From assembly GCA_020054205.1 (NCBI GenBank), contig JAGVLS010000018.1, positions 274,188 through 338,187 of the forward strand: DNA of 64,000 bases, written 5' to 3'. The notes beneath the pieces were generated by a model. That model did not search any database, had not been told where the DNA came from, and was given only the letters and a program-made list of their open reading frames with translations. Positions within the stretch are counted from its first letter, which is position 1. The number at the start of each line of letters is the position of its first letter. Shown piece after piece: positions 27,000 through 36,335 of this stretch. The DNA is from Candidatus Obscuribacterales bacterium (GTDB lineage Bacteria > Cyanobacteriota > Vampirovibrionia > Obscuribacterales > Obscuribacteraceae). Position numbers and translations under genes: made by a program.

Positions 27000-28124
27000 T
27001 TATTCGGGTTCAGGAGTTATTTCGTGAGCGATATCTGGTGAGGGATTAAGAAGTTTATATTCATGTTCTTCAATTGCTTTATCTAAAGCTGTATTTTCAG
27101 CCTCTGTCAGGGGCTCATTATTCATACGCTTACGCATTGCATCCCAATGTTCTGGATAAGGTAATTCACAGCGCATGTTTAATTCTTTCTTTTCAGCCTC
27201 GCTTATCGTATCTAGATGTACTTTTTTGAATAATTCTCTTGTTTCTTTATCTGCCTCTGATGTGCCAGGCCATCTTTCTAGGGCATAAAGCTCTGCTGAT
27301 TCTTCTTTTGTTAGATCTTCACCCCATAAATCTTTTTCTCTTATTTTTTGAGTTTTTGGATCGTCAGGAAATTCGTTTTTTACTTGCAAATCTATCGATT
27401 CTTTTCTTTCTGGCTCAACTAAGCCATTGAGCTCAATTCTTTCTCTCTGGGTTATAGTGCCATCTCCATATTTTGCTACTAATTGCCTACCACGCATATC
27501 AGTTTCTGTGCGATCTGGAAATAAGTAAATACCATTAAGTTGTGCTTGTAAATTTGTTCTTTCTGGTGGAGATAATTTGTCGCTTTTTAATGCATCAATT
27601 AATTGTTGTCGTTCTGAATGAATAGGAAATTTTTGTAAATTGTCCCAAACTTTTTGATCCCAATTTGAAAATAGCCTACCATTGAGAGCTTGTTGCATCA
27701 ATAATTCAGCACCTTTTGGATCATGAGGATAACTCATCAGTCCAAATAATTCTGCAGATTCTTTGTTAGATAAACTTTCGCCTAGTTCTTGTCTTTTTAC
27801 TAATTCTGCTCCTCTTGCATTATCTGGAAATTGCCAAATTCCTGACAATTCAGCTTTTTCTTCTTTGCTTAGACTATCACCAGCTTGTTGCCTGGTTAAT
27901 AGCTCTAATTCTCTTGGACGCAAAGGAGAATCAGCTGGAGTAAGCAATAACATATTCTGGTTAATATTAGGAAGATTATCTGATGAAGATGAACTTTTAG
28001 TCGTAGCAAAATTTTCCCAATTGTTTAAGACTTCTTTTGAGGCAGCATGATTATCTTCGCCGCTTCCTTCTTGTGGCGCATTATCTGATTCTGGTTTAAC
28101 TGGTTCTGTTATCTTGTCAGACAT
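27000..28124 (-). CDS. acidic protein of about eight degenerate 32-36-residue repeats
   Basis: 374 residues, strongly charged, no signal peptide or membrane helix. From about residue 70 a degenerate unit recurs about eight times, each roughly xxLxxxxxxGxxLxxxExxELxxLxxxP: for example RQQAGDSLSKEEKAELSGI, RQELGESLSNKESAELFGL, KDLWGEDLTKEESAELYAL and RMNNEPLTEAENTALDKA. This predicts a helical solenoid, possibly a protein-binding scaffold. I know no family with this signature. It lies 16 nt after the glycerate kinase gene and may be the last gene of that operon. It converges with the LysM gene, one base apart. Confidence 0.75.
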   Translation of the reverse strand: MSDKITEPVKPESDNAPQEGSGEDNHAASKEVLNNWENFATTKSSSSSDNLPNINQNMLLLTPADSPLRPRELELLTRQQAGDSLSKEEKAELSGIWQFPDNARGAELVKRQELGESLSNKESAELFGLMSYPHDPKGAELLMQQALNGRLFSNWDQKVWDNLQKFPIHSERQQLIDALKSDKLSPPERTNLQAQLNGIYLFPDRTETDMRGRQLVAKYGDGTITQRERIELNGLVEPERKESIDLQVKNEFPDDPKTQKIREKDLWGEDLTKEESAELYALERWPGTSEADKETRELFKKVHLDTISEAEKKELNMRCELPYPEHWDAMRKRMNNEPLTEAENTALDKAIEEHEYKLLNPSPDIAHEITPEPE

Positions 28125-28140
28125 ACACTTAATATATACA

Positions 28141-29265
28141 TTAAGTGTGAAAATTATGTGACAATTTAAACTCTTTTTCTATATTTTTGGTTATATCTTC
28201 AGGCAAAAGGTAATTTTTGCATGCAGAAGGACAGATTAATTTAGTGATGCCAGCTAGCTGATAATCAATGGTTTGGTCAACACAAGCTGTTATTACCCAT
28301 AATTCTTTTTTATACTTTTTGCATTTTTCTGCTAATTTCCCCACTAATTTTCCTTCTAGAGACGTTTTATCAAGGCGTCCTTCTCCTGTAATAACTAAAT
28401 CACTTATGGTTATATGCTCTTCTAGATTGAACAAATTAGCTATCCATTCATACCCGGATATAATATCCGCGTCTAATGCGCAAGCTAATCCAAAAGCAGT
28501 ACCGCCAGCAGCACCACTGCCAGATTCATTTCGCTTGGATTTATTGCATACAGATTCTAGAATATTGGCATAATGTAATAAAGATTGGTCTAAAATTTCT
28601 ACTTGTTTTTCATTAGCTCCTTTTTGTGGCGCAAATACATAAGCTGCTCCAGTTAAACCGGCAAGAGGATTATTTATATCAGAAGCTATACGAAATTTGA
28701 TTTTTGAATTTTTTTTGAGAGAAGATAAATCTATTTTTGATATTTGTAATAATGACTCTCCACCCCTTACTTGAAATTCTTGATTGTTTAAGTCATAAAA
28801 TAAAGCACCAAGAGCCTCTAATGCTCCAGAGCCACCATCGGTGGATGCACTGCCACCAACAGCGATTATTATTTCTTCCATTTTATTTTTTTGTAGACAG
28901 TCAAGAATTATTTGTCCTAAGCCATACGTGGATGTATTCATAGGATCAATTTCGTTTTCGTGCAGCATGCCAATGCCGCAAACAGAAGCTAATTCAATAA
29001 TTGCAGTTTTATTTAGCTCAAGCCAATAAGATTTTATAGACTTTCCAACTGCATTTAAAGTATTTACTTCGTGTAAAATACCGCCTTTTATAAAGTGAAC
29101 AGATTCAATTGTGCCGTCTCCGCCATCGGCTAGCGGCATCAAGTCAATATTGATATTTTTATTATTGGATGATTTAAGCCCTAAGGCGATTGACTCAGCG
29201 ACAGTGACGGGCGATAGAGTACCTTTAAAGGCAGTGGGGGCAATTAGTATGTTTTTAAAGAGCAT
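28141..29265 (-). CDS. glycerate kinase (GlxK/GarK family)
   Basis: Phosphorylates D-glycerate to 2- or 3-phosphoglycerate with ATP, feeding glycolysis. Typical start ILIAPTAFKGTLSPVTVAESIA, PLADGGDGTIE, IIAVGGSASTDGGSGALEALGA and SGAAGGTAFGLA, plus the C-terminal ITGEGRLDKTSLEGK; 374 residues is the family length. It lies 11 nt after argS in a four-gene minus-strand cluster. The position of the added phosphate cannot be read from sequence. Confidence 0.94.
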   Translation of the reverse strand: MLFKNILIAPTAFKGTLSPVTVAESIALGLKSSNNKNINIDLMPLADGGDGTIESVHFIKGGILHEVNTLNAVGKSIKSYWLELNKTAIIELASVCGIGMLHENEIDPMNTSTYGLGQIILDCLQKNKMEEIIIAVGGSASTDGGSGALEALGALFYDLNNQEFQVRGGESLLQISKIDLSSLKKNSKIKFRIASDINNPLAGLTGAAYVFAPQKGANEKQVEILDQSLLHYANILESVCNKSKRNESGSGAAGGTAFGLACALDADIISGYEWIANLFNLEEHITISDLVITGEGRLDKTSLEGKLVGKLAEKCKKYKKELWVITACVDQTIDYQLAGITKLICPSACKNYLLPEDITKNIEKEFKLSHNFHT

Positions 29266-29276
29266 TTAAGACTACA

Positions 29277-31037
29277 CTACATTTTTTCCGGTGCTGATAT
29301 GCCTATAATTGCTAAAACATTTGCTAAAACTTGTTTGGTAGCTAAAATTAAGCCAAGACGTGCTTTTGTAACCGATAGATCATCTGTTATTACTCGACAG
29401 GTCTCGTAAAATTTTTGCAAATCATTAGCTAGTTCATAAGCATAGCGAGCAAGGCGCCCTGGTAATCGAGCCTGCACTGCTTCTTCTACTTCTTCTTTTA
29501 AGGCATCTAAGCGCATAATCAGCGCTTTTTGATGAAAAAATATTTCTGGTTTATTATCGAATAAACTTTTAAAAACGTCACTATTATTTTTATATTCATC
29601 TTGAAAGTTTTTCCATTCAAGAGCTGAAATAGGTGGTTTTTCTTCTTGCTTTGTTTCTGTGTTGATACTAGGCTCTAATGCTTTGCGTAAAATAGCTGAG
29701 CAGCGTGCATGAGCGTATTGGATATAAAAAGCAGGATTTTCTTTGCTTGTTTTTTTTGCTAGTTCTAAGTCAAAGCTAATTGGATTTTGTGGATTAGATT
29801 CAGCTAGATAATACCTAACTGCATCTACCCCTACTTCTTCGATTAAATCAGATAATAAAACAACAGTACCCATTCTTTTAGACATTCTTACAATTTGTCC
29901 ATTGCTAGATAAATTGACGATTTGAGTCAAAATAATTTCGAGTTTGTTGGCATCGGCGCCAAGCGCTTGAATTGTTGCTTTTAAACTGGGTACTTGACCG
30001 TGATGATCAGCTCCCCATATATTTATCAACAAGTCGTAATTACGTTGTAATTTATCTAGGTGATAAGCTGCATCAACGGCTAAATAAGTTTTGTTGCCTG
30101 TGCTTTTTTGAAGTACACGATCTCTTTCATCTCCTAATTCTTTGGTTTTGAGCCAAATAGCACCTTCTGATTCGTAAGAAATGTTTTTTTGAGCAAAATG
30201 ATTCAATGTTTTATTTACTCGATCATCTTCATGCAATGAAAGCTCGGAATACCATCGATTGAAATCTATGCCTAATTTATGCAAAACTTTCTTTTGTGAT
30301 TCTAGAATCAAATCTTTTCCAATTGTGCCAACAATTTTAATGCCTTCATCATCTGAGAGATTTACATATTTGTCATTGTGTTTGCTAATAATTTCTTCCA
30401 CGTATTGAATAAGCGAATCTTCCGGATAGCCTTCTTCTGGATATGGATATTGTTTGTTTGGGCTTGCAAGCTTAAGATAAAGAGACCAAATGCAACGTCC
30501 AAATTTTACAATTTGTTCGCCAGCATCATTGATATAAAATTCTTGTTCGACATCAAAACCAGCAAATTTAAATAGATTGGTAAGGCAACTACCAAATACA
30601 GCATTACGTGCATGTCCTATATGTAAATCACCAGTTGGATTGGCAGATACATATTCTATTAAAACTTTTTGGTTTTGACCAATATTGCTTTGTCCATAAT
30701 TATTTCCTTCTTTATGAATTGATAAAAGCACTTCTTCAAGCAATTTTGTCTTCAGACGAAAATTTATATATCCTGGTGGAACAGCTTCTATATCGGCAAT
30801 ATCTGTCAGTTTTGGTTTTAGTTCGGACATTATTGCTTCGGCAATTTTAAGCGGAGCCATTTTAGCAAGACCAGCTAATTTTAAGGCTATGCCCAGGGCA
30901 AAATCACCATGTTCTGGTAGACGTGGGCGTTCTAATTCTGCTTTAGCATTGAATGTAGTAAGCTGACCAAGCTTTTTACTTGCAATTGCTTGTTCAATTG
31001 ATTGATTAATTAGCTTTTCTAGCTGGTCTTTTATCAT
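29277..31037 (-). CDS. argS: arginyl-tRNA synthetase
   Basis: Class I synthetase charging tRNA-Arg. EYVSANPTGDLHIGHARNAVFG carries the HIGH motif, and VRMSKRMGTVV is the KMSKS-equivalent; the N-terminal tRNA-binding domain and the C-terminal DALRD anticodon domain (AYELANDLQKFYETCRV) are present. 586 residues, normal. I start it at the ATG at 31037; a TTG codon directly before it could also serve. It lies 6 nt after the DJ-1-like gene. Confidence 0.98.
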   Translation of the reverse strand: MIKDQLEKLINQSIEQAIASKKLGQLTTFNAKAELERPRLPEHGDFALGIALKLAGLAKMAPLKIAEAIMSELKPKLTDIADIEAVPPGYINFRLKTKLLEEVLLSIHKEGNNYGQSNIGQNQKVLIEYVSANPTGDLHIGHARNAVFGSCLTNLFKFAGFDVEQEFYINDAGEQIVKFGRCIWSLYLKLASPNKQYPYPEEGYPEDSLIQYVEEIISKHNDKYVNLSDDEGIKIVGTIGKDLILESQKKVLHKLGIDFNRWYSELSLHEDDRVNKTLNHFAQKNISYESEGAIWLKTKELGDERDRVLQKSTGNKTYLAVDAAYHLDKLQRNYDLLINIWGADHHGQVPSLKATIQALGADANKLEIILTQIVNLSSNGQIVRMSKRMGTVVLLSDLIEEVGVDAVRYYLAESNPQNPISFDLELAKKTSKENPAFYIQYAHARCSAILRKALEPSINTETKQEEKPPISALEWKNFQDEYKNNSDVFKSLFDNKPEIFFHQKALIMRLDALKEEVEEAVQARLPGRLARYAYELANDLQKFYETCRVITDDLSVTKARLGLILATKQVLANVLAIIGISAPEKM

Positions 31038-31043
31038 CAATAT

Positions 31044-31598
31044 TTAAACGCGAGAAGTTAATTTGCAAATAGCATTAATGAGAGTGGTGCCAAATTTTTC
31101 GGCTGCTTCTGGCCCATCAGCTGTAATTATATTGCCATCTTCAACAACATGTTCTTTTAAATAAGTAGCTTGTCCTTCACTAAGAGCCTGCAGAGATTCA
31201 TCTGTAGCCCATACAGTTGCTTTTTTACCTTTTAGCACTTGTGCTTTAGCCAATACTGCTCCAGATAAACAAATGCCAGCTACTACTTTATTAGCTTTAT
31301 ATAGCTCTTGTAATATGCTATGGATTTTTTTATTGTTCCATAAATATTCAGGTGAACCCATACCACCAACAACTATTGCTGCAGCAAATGATGAGGCGTT
31401 TACATTATCAATTAAAATATCTGGTTTTACTTTAGCGCCAAGCATGCCTTGTGCTTCAGTGAGTTCTGTGGAGGCAATAGTTACGTTAGCACCAGAGTCT
31501 TCTAATAGTTTTTTTGGTTCTAGTAATTCTTCATCTCTAAAATCTTTTGGTGCAATAATCATTAATACATTTAAGTTTGCCAACTTCTTGTCAGCCAT
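31044..31598 (-). CDS. DJ-1/PfpI-family protein
   Basis: Flavodoxin-like glutamine-amidotransferase-type fold found in deglycases, chaperones and peptidases. 184 residues. KVVAGICLSGAVLAKA contains the conserved nucleophile-elbow Cys, and MIIAPKDFRDEEL near the N-terminus holds the conserved Glu. The start is the ATG at 31598, with AGGAG 7 nt upstream. First gene of the cluster DJ-1-argS-glycerate kinase-repeat protein. Protein repair or glyoxal detoxification is possible but not shown. Confidence 0.9.
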   Translation of the reverse strand: MADKKLANLNVLMIIAPKDFRDEELLEPKKLLEDSGANVTIASTELTEAQGMLGAKVKPDILIDNVNASSFAAAIVVGGMGSPEYLWNNKKIHSILQELYKANKVVAGICLSGAVLAKAQVLKGKKATVWATDESLQALSEGQATYLKEHVVEDGNIITADGPEAAEKFGTTLINAICKLTSRV

Positions 31599-31666
31599 TG
31601 CCAATCTCCTTACATATCTTGTGTTTAGGAGTAATTATATTAGCATTTAGAAGAAAAGCTATGAAA

Positions 31667-32164
31667 TTAGTGCTGTTGAATAGCCCATCTAACTTTATGC
31701 ATTATGCCTCCTATGCCACTTTGTTCTTCATTTGGCAGATTAGGGATTTGAGATCGTTGTTTTTCTGCTATTGCTTGTTGCAACATGAATTCCAATTGAT
31801 GCTGTTGGTTATTGGTTAAAATAGCTCGTTTACGCAAATAATTTGCTGTTGCTAAATTTCTTAATTGCTCTTTTAGCCTTGATAATGATTGCTGGCAAGT
31901 CATAATTTCCACTGGATCTGATTTTGGATCAGCTAAAAGCTTGACTAATTTATGTTGTAAGTCAACTATTTGTGGCTGTAATTGCATATATTTAGTATTC
32001 CAATCTTGTTCTAAAGAGTGGATTTGTTGATTTTGGTTAGCTGACAAACTTAATTTATGCCAGTCAACACTGCAAGAGCGTTCATCAGCCTGGGCAGGTA
32101 TTGCCGATAACAATAAACTTATCAAAAGCATTGATAATGTGTATGTTAATTTATGGGTATTCAT
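31667..32164 (-). CDS. Spy/CpxP-like periplasmic protein
   Basis: From the ATG at 32164, 165 residues with a signal peptide (LLISLLLSAIPAQA-DE). The mature part is helical and Gln/Leu-rich, with LSLSANQNQQIHSLEQDW and ILTNNQQHQLEFML in place of the LTxxQ motifs of the Spy/CpxP/ZraP/CnrX group. Those proteins sense misfolded proteins or metals and regulate envelope-stress systems. It overlaps the anti-sigma gene by 14 nt, so it probably belongs to the sigma-anti-sigma module as a periplasmic sensor, with negative feedback on the ECF factor. Confidence 0.75.
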   Translation of the reverse strand: MNTHKLTYTLSMLLISLLLSAIPAQADERSCSVDWHKLSLSANQNQQIHSLEQDWNTKYMQLQPQIVDLQHKLVKLLADPKSDPVEIMTCQQSLSRLKEQLRNLATANYLRKRAILTNNQQHQLEFMLQQAIAEKQRSQIPNLPNEEQSGIGGIMHKVRWAIQQH

Positions 32165-33035
32165 AGACAACTGATTCCACCCCACTAGCTGGTTCTCCTA
32201 AGGTTGATTCGATTAAGTATGCTTCAGCACTAACTGGTTCAATATTTGAAATAGATTGTGTTTTAGCAAAGAAAATAACTGAAGCTAATAAGCCGAGTGC
32301 TACACCAGCTGCAGCTACATAAAATCTGTTATTTTTTAGAGTAGACTTTTTCTCTCTGGCTGCAAAAGGTATTACTTTCATTTTCCTTTGTAATTCTGGC
32401 CATAAATCAAAATTATCTGGAAAATTAGCTTGATATGAATTACGCAATAATTCGCTTGTATTTGAAAGTAATGTAAAACGTTGCCTACAATTTGAACAAG
32501 TCAACAAATGAGCTGTAATAGTACGATGTCTCAATGTAGTTACTTCTTTATCTATATAAGCAGATAATTCATCTTTGATTAGTACGCAATCTTCATTGAT
32601 ACGTGATTTAACTTTAGACCATATATCAATACTTTGACTTTCAGGGAGCTTTAATCCTTGGGATAATAGGTTGTTAACTTTTGTTAATGATTGGAATGCA
32701 TTTAAACAAGGATCACATTTTTGTAAATGATTGGATATACCTTCTTGAGCAGGAGGTGTTAATTCACCATCTAAATAAGCTGATAAATCTTCTTGTATGC
32801 CATCACATACAGAGGGTAATTTTGTAGAAAGAGATTGCCAAATATCTATATCTTTTCCTGAATTTTCTTTAGCTTGATTGAAAAGCTGTCTCATGGAGGT
32901 CAAATTATTGATATATGCCTTACAGCCAACACAAGAGTTAAGATGGTCTGCCAGTTTAGCTTTCTGGTTTTGATCTAATTCACTGTCTATATAAAGTGAA
33001 AGATCTTCTCTTAAATCATTACATGGTGCTGACAT
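32151..33035 (-). CDS. anti-sigma factor with three zinc-finger (ZAS) modules
   Basis: Membrane protein expected to hold the adjacent ECF sigma factor inactive. 294 residues: three consecutive zf-HC2/ZAS modules (about 1-60, 75-130, 150-205), each with an acidic first helix (LREDLSLYIDSEL, IQEDLSAYLDGEL, IKDELSAYIDKEV) and a HxxxCxxC ligand set (HLNSCVGC, HLQKCDPC, HLLTCSNC). One membrane helix (about 236-257) is followed by a short periplasmic tail. Single ZAS domains are usual; three in tandem are uncommon. Starts by TAATG overlap with the sigma gene. Confidence 0.88.
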   Translation of the reverse strand: MSAPCNDLREDLSLYIDSELDQNQKAKLADHLNSCVGCKAYINNLTSMRQLFNQAKENSGKDIDIWQSLSTKLPSVCDGIQEDLSAYLDGELTPPAQEGISNHLQKCDPCLNAFQSLTKVNNLLSQGLKLPESQSIDIWSKVKSRINEDCVLIKDELSAYIDKEVTTLRHRTITAHLLTCSNCRQRFTLLSNTSELLRNSYQANFPDNFDLWPELQRKMKVIPFAAREKKSTLKNNRFYVAAAGVALGLLASVIFFAKTQSISNIEPVSAEAYLIESTLGEPASGVESVVYEYP

Positions 33036-33661
33036 TAGTGAGAAACCTCGGAAACTGTCTCTGGATTATGTAAATAAGGCTTGAGTAATTCTTGTAGTTT
33101 TAAGCGAGCACGCGCGATACGGGACTTTACAGTACCCATTTCTGTTTTCGTTAAAATTGCAATTTCCTCATAGCTCAAACCTTCTATTTCACGCAAGACG
33201 ATGGCCGTGCGAAACTGTTCCGGCAATTTGACCATTGCTCCCCTAATTACATCAGAAAGTTCACTGGTTAAAAGGGTTTCATCCGGGGGAGCAGATGTAT
33301 CTTTTATATCTCTAGTGACGGAATCACCCTCAGAGTCATCATCTAAAGATTCATCCATGGATATAGTTGGCAAGCGCCGCGGGCGTTTCCGGAGCTCGTC
33401 ATAGAACAAATTAGTAATAATTTGGGTTAACCAAGAACGGAAAGAAGAAGGATTGCGCAAATTATTAATAGAGCGCCATACCCTAATAAAAACTTCTTGT
33501 GCTAAATCTGATGTATCAATCCAATCTGGAGCTAATTGATAAAGTAAGCCATAAACTGTCCGCTGATGTCGTTTAACTAATTCCTCAAAAGCTTGGGGTT
33601 CACGCTTTTGACAAGCTATGACTAAGTCACGGTCACTTTTTTGACTATATGCAATTGTCAT
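33035..33661 (-). CDS. ECF-family RNA polymerase sigma factor
   Basis: Extracytoplasmic-function sigma factor of 208 residues. Region 2 (AFEELVKRHQRTVYGLLYQLAPDWIDTSDLAQEVFIRVWRSI) binds the -10 element and region 4 (LPEQFRTAIVLREIEGLSYEEIAILTKTEMGTVKSRIARARLKLQ) the -35. AGGGG precedes the ATG. First in the sigma/anti-sigma/Spy-like operon, transcribed away from metK. Many ECF factors drive their own promoter; I could not find a convincing ECF-type promoter upstream. Confidence 0.95.
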   Translation of the reverse strand: MTIAYSQKSDRDLVIACQKREPQAFEELVKRHQRTVYGLLYQLAPDWIDTSDLAQEVFIRVWRSINNLRNPSSFRSWLTQIITNLFYDELRKRPRRLPTISMDESLDDDSEGDSVTRDIKDTSAPPDETLLTSELSDVIRGAMVKLPEQFRTAIVLREIEGLSYEEIAILTKTEMGTVKSRIARARLKLQELLKPYLHNPETVSEVSH

Positions 33662-33782
33662 AAAAACCCCTTCTTATTTGATTTGGTCCTTAAATTTGAT
33701 ATTAGAACAAATACATCTGTACGGCTATATCCTAGCATGTTGATATTTTTTATTAAAAATCAATTCTACAATCATATATATA

Positions 33783-33798
33783 GATCAATTCTTTGATC
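33783..33798. promoter_or_regulatory. inverted repeat between sigma gene and metK
   Basis: GATCAA-TTCT-TTGATC, a perfect 6-nt dyad in the 226-nt divergent region between the ECF sigma gene and metK. It could be an operator for either gene. The motif is short, so chance is possible in AT-rich DNA. No SAM riboswitch is recognisable here. Confidence 0.3.
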
Positions 33799-33887
33799 AC
33801 TTTAAAATGTGTCCAAAATAAAGATGGTAGCATTAATTAAGGGACTGACCTTATTTATATTATTTAGACCTCAAAGGAGTACTTGTC

Positions 33888-35141
33888 TTGCCAAATCGTT
33901 ATTTGTTTACATCAGAATCTGTTACAGAAGGGCATCCAGACAAAATTTGTGATCAAATTTCTGATGCGATATTAGATGCGGTTTTGACAGAAGATCCTAA
34001 AGGGCGAGTAGCTGCAGAATGCATGGTAACCACTGGTCTAGTGGTTGTTTCTGGGGAAATTACTGCTGATTGCCAATTGGATGTACCAGATATTTGTCGC
34101 AAGACAATTCGTGAAATAGGCTATGAAGGCGAAAGTGGAGGGGGTTTTGATGCTAATACATGTGGTGTAATTGTGTCTTTAAACAAACAATCACCAGATA
34201 TTGCTCATGGGGTTAGCAAAGCCTTAGAACAAAGAAAAAATGGCTCAGGGGATAGTGCCGATCAAATTGGCGCTGGCGATCAAGGAATGATGTTTGGTTT
34301 TGCTTGCAATGAAACTCCAGAATTTATGCCTATGCCAATTTCTGTTGCTCATCGCATAGCCAGACGTCTTTCTGAAGTTCGTAAATTGGGTGTTTTAAAA
34401 TATTTACGTCCAGATGGTAAGTCGCAAGTTTCAATTGAGTACGAAGGTGATATTCCTTGCCGAGTAGATTCTATTGTTATTTCAACCCAACATGATCCTA
34501 CTATTGATGGAATTTCTGATAACGACCAAATTCAAAAACGAATTGCTCAAGATTTAAAAAAATATGTTATTGATCCTGTTTTCCAAGATTTATCTATTAA
34601 GCCTGATAATCAAACACGTTATTTAATAAATCCATCTGGTCGCTTTGTAGTGGGCGGACCACAAGGAGATGCTGGACTTACTGGGCGTAAAATTATTGTT
34701 GATACTTATGGTGGCTATGCTAGGCATGGTGGTGGAGCGTTTTCAGGAAAAGATCCAACTAAAGTTGATCGCTCAGCTGCTTATGCTGCTCGTTATGTAG
34801 CAAAAAATATTGTTGCATCTGGACTAGCCACACGTGCTGAAGTGCAAATTGCTTATGCTATTGGTGTAGCAAAACCTGTATCTGTTCATGTTACTACTTT
34901 TGGTACTGGTAAGATTGCTGACAATGAGATAACTGAATTAGTTCAAAAACATTTTGATTTACGTCCAGCTGCTATCATCCAACATTTAGGTTTAAATAAT
35001 TTACCAAAACAATGTGGTGGGAAATTTTATCAAAGAGTAGCAGCTTATGGACATTTTGGACGAACTGATTTGGAATTACCATGGGAAAAACTAGATAAAG
35101 CATCAATTTTGTCTAAAAGCTTAACTAAGGTAGCTCATTAA
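33888..35141 (+). CDS. metK: S-adenosylmethionine synthetase
   Basis: Makes SAM from methionine and ATP. 417 residues. [24 protein letters not shown] is the N-terminal signature, [16 protein letters not shown] the ATP-binding hexapeptide region, and [19 protein letters not shown] the phosphate-binding loop. It starts with TTG at 33888, with AAAGGAG 8 nt upstream. SAM feeds the methyltransferases and MiaB in this window. The FHA-cyclase gene follows 3 nt later. Confidence 0.98.
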   Translation: MPNRYLFTSESVTEGHPDKICDQISDAILDAVLTEDPKGRVAAECMVTTGLVVVSGEITADCQLDVPDICRKTIREIGYEGESGGGFDANTCGVIVSLNKQSPDIAHGVSKALEQRKNGSGDSADQIGAGDQGMMFGFACNETPEFMPMPISVAHRIARRLSEVRKLGVLKYLRPDGKSQVSIEYEGDIPCRVDSIVISTQHDPTIDGISDNDQIQKRIAQDLKKYVIDPVFQDLSIKPDNQTRYLINPSGRFVVGGPQGDAGLTGRKIIVDTYGGYARHGGGAFSGKDPTKVDRSAAYAARYVAKNIVASGLATRAEVQIAYAIGVAKPVSVHVTTFGTGKIADNEITELVQKHFDLRPAAIIQHLGLNNLPKQCGGKFYQRVAAYGHFGRTDLELPWEKLDKASILSKSLTKVAH

Positions 35142-35144
35142 TAA

Positions 35145-36134
35145 ATGGAAATAGATTCTGATGCTGGATATTTAATTATCAATCCAGATCGAGAAGATTC
35201 TTTTAAATTTGAACTGACAGACTGCAGTGTTTTTGCTATAGGGCGATTACCAGCTAATGGTGATAAATGCAGATTGGTTTTAAATCAACCAGAAGTATCC
35301 GGGCATCATGCTGAACTAAAACAATCGCATTATGGCTGGACACTTAGAGATACAGGGAGTACAAATGGTACTCGCTTAAATGGTAATTGGATTACACCTG
35401 GGCAAGAATATTTGCTTAAAGACGATGATTTAATTCAAATTGCTGAAATAAAACTTTTGGTGAAATTAAATAAAAATCAAAATATGCCAAAAAAAGATAC
35501 GGTTGCTGATGGGCATGAAAAAACGCGCTTTCAAGTAAAAAAAATCAACGCTACTATTTTGGTTGGTGATTTTCGATCTTTTACTGCTTTATTGGAAGAT
35601 TATTCTGATACACCCGACTTAGTTATGCAAGCAACACAAAAAGTATTTAAAGCTATGAATGAAATTATATTTCAACATCATGGGCAAATAGAAAAGATTG
35701 CAGGGGATGCGGTTATGGCTTATTGGCATTCTGAAATTGAACAATTAGATAAAGGGAAATTCTCTGCATATGAGGCATGTTTAAGTGCTATTAAATTGAA
35801 GCGGTTGATTGCAGATTGTGGTGGCAACCCTGAATATTGGCCATTTAAAAAGCATAAATTATGCTTTGATATAGCTATAGCTACTGGACCTGTTGCAAGT
35901 GGAGTGTCAGGAGAGGTACGTGCTAATCCTCATTTATTGGGGGATACCGCTAATTTAGCTTTTCGCCTTGAAAAGTTAATTGCTGAAGATAGAGCTGGCG
36001 ATATTATTATGGACGGCAGTACTTATAAATTGGTTGAAGATTTATTTACGACTGAATCTTTAGGAAAAGTTTCTGTTAAAGGAAGACAAAAACTAGTAGA
36101 TCTTTATCGGCTCCTTGATTCTGTTTCGGTGTAA
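35145..36134 (+). CDS. FHA domain fused to class III adenylate/guanylate cyclase
   Basis: 329 residues. Residues 1-108 form an FHA phosphothreonine-binding domain (AIGRLPANGDKC, VSGHHAELK, TGSTNGTRLNG). Residues 125-328 are a class III nucleotide cyclase: ILVGDFRSFTALLE and KIAGDAVMAYW supply the two metal-binding Asp residues, and GDTANLAFRLEK the transition-state Asn and Arg, so it should be active. ATP versus GTP preference is not certain. The FHA part suggests control by a Ser/Thr kinase. It sits 3 nt after metK, so the two are probably co-transcribed, and a terminator follows. Confidence 0.93.
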   Translation: MEIDSDAGYLIINPDREDSFKFELTDCSVFAIGRLPANGDKCRLVLNQPEVSGHHAELKQSHYGWTLRDTGSTNGTRLNGNWITPGQEYLLKDDDLIQIAEIKLLVKLNKNQNMPKKDTVADGHEKTRFQVKKINATILVGDFRSFTALLEDYSDTPDLVMQATQKVFKAMNEIIFQHHGQIEKIAGDAVMAYWHSEIEQLDKGKFSAYEACLSAIKLKRLIADCGGNPEYWPFKKHKLCFDIAIATGPVASGVSGEVRANPHLLGDTANLAFRLEKLIAEDRAGDIIMDGSTYKLVEDLFTTESLGKVSVKGRQKLVDLYRLLDSVSV

Positions 36135-36165
36135 TTATCTCTATGAATATCAATCAAGGTTTAAT

Positions 36166-36194
36166 GCTGGTTGCCAAGCACCAGCTAGTTTTTT
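36166..36194 (+). terminator. intrinsic terminator after metK-cyclase operon
   Basis: GCTGGT (36166-36171) pairs with ACCAGC (36180-36185) around an 8-nt loop; TAG and six T residues follow (36189-36194). It lies 32 nt after the cyclase stop codon. Confidence 0.75.
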
Positions 36195-36303
36195 ATTAAA
36201 TTATTGCTAGTTTTTCCTAAATTTAAATCCGCCTCCGTTTTTAGAAGCGTTGAGTTCATTCAATCATTCATCCAATCAACTAACTAAATAAGTTTTTCAA
36301 TTT

Positions 36304-36320
36304 TTATCTATATTTGATAA
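36304..36320 (+). promoter_or_regulatory. small hairpin before the subtilisin-like gene
   Basis: TTATC-TATATTT-GATAA, directly followed by GTGAGG, the ribosome site for the ATG at 36336. Sequence and placement recall the larger inverted repeat before the LysM gene at 25016-25050 (TTATC...GATAAGTAAGAGG). This may be a shared leader motif or chance. Confidence 0.3.
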
Positions 36321-36335
36321 GTGAGGTTAATCAAA

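Noticed and set aside
25070..28124. Phage-tail or tailocin cluster suggested by LysM and repeat proteins
   Set aside because: No sheath, tube, baseplate, tape-measure or lysis genes are nearby; the neighbours are housekeeping genes.
33662..33887. Possible SAM riboswitch upstream of metK
   Set aside because: I see no SAM-I, SAM-II or SAM-IV type core motifs; only a short dyad and a normal ribosome site are visible.
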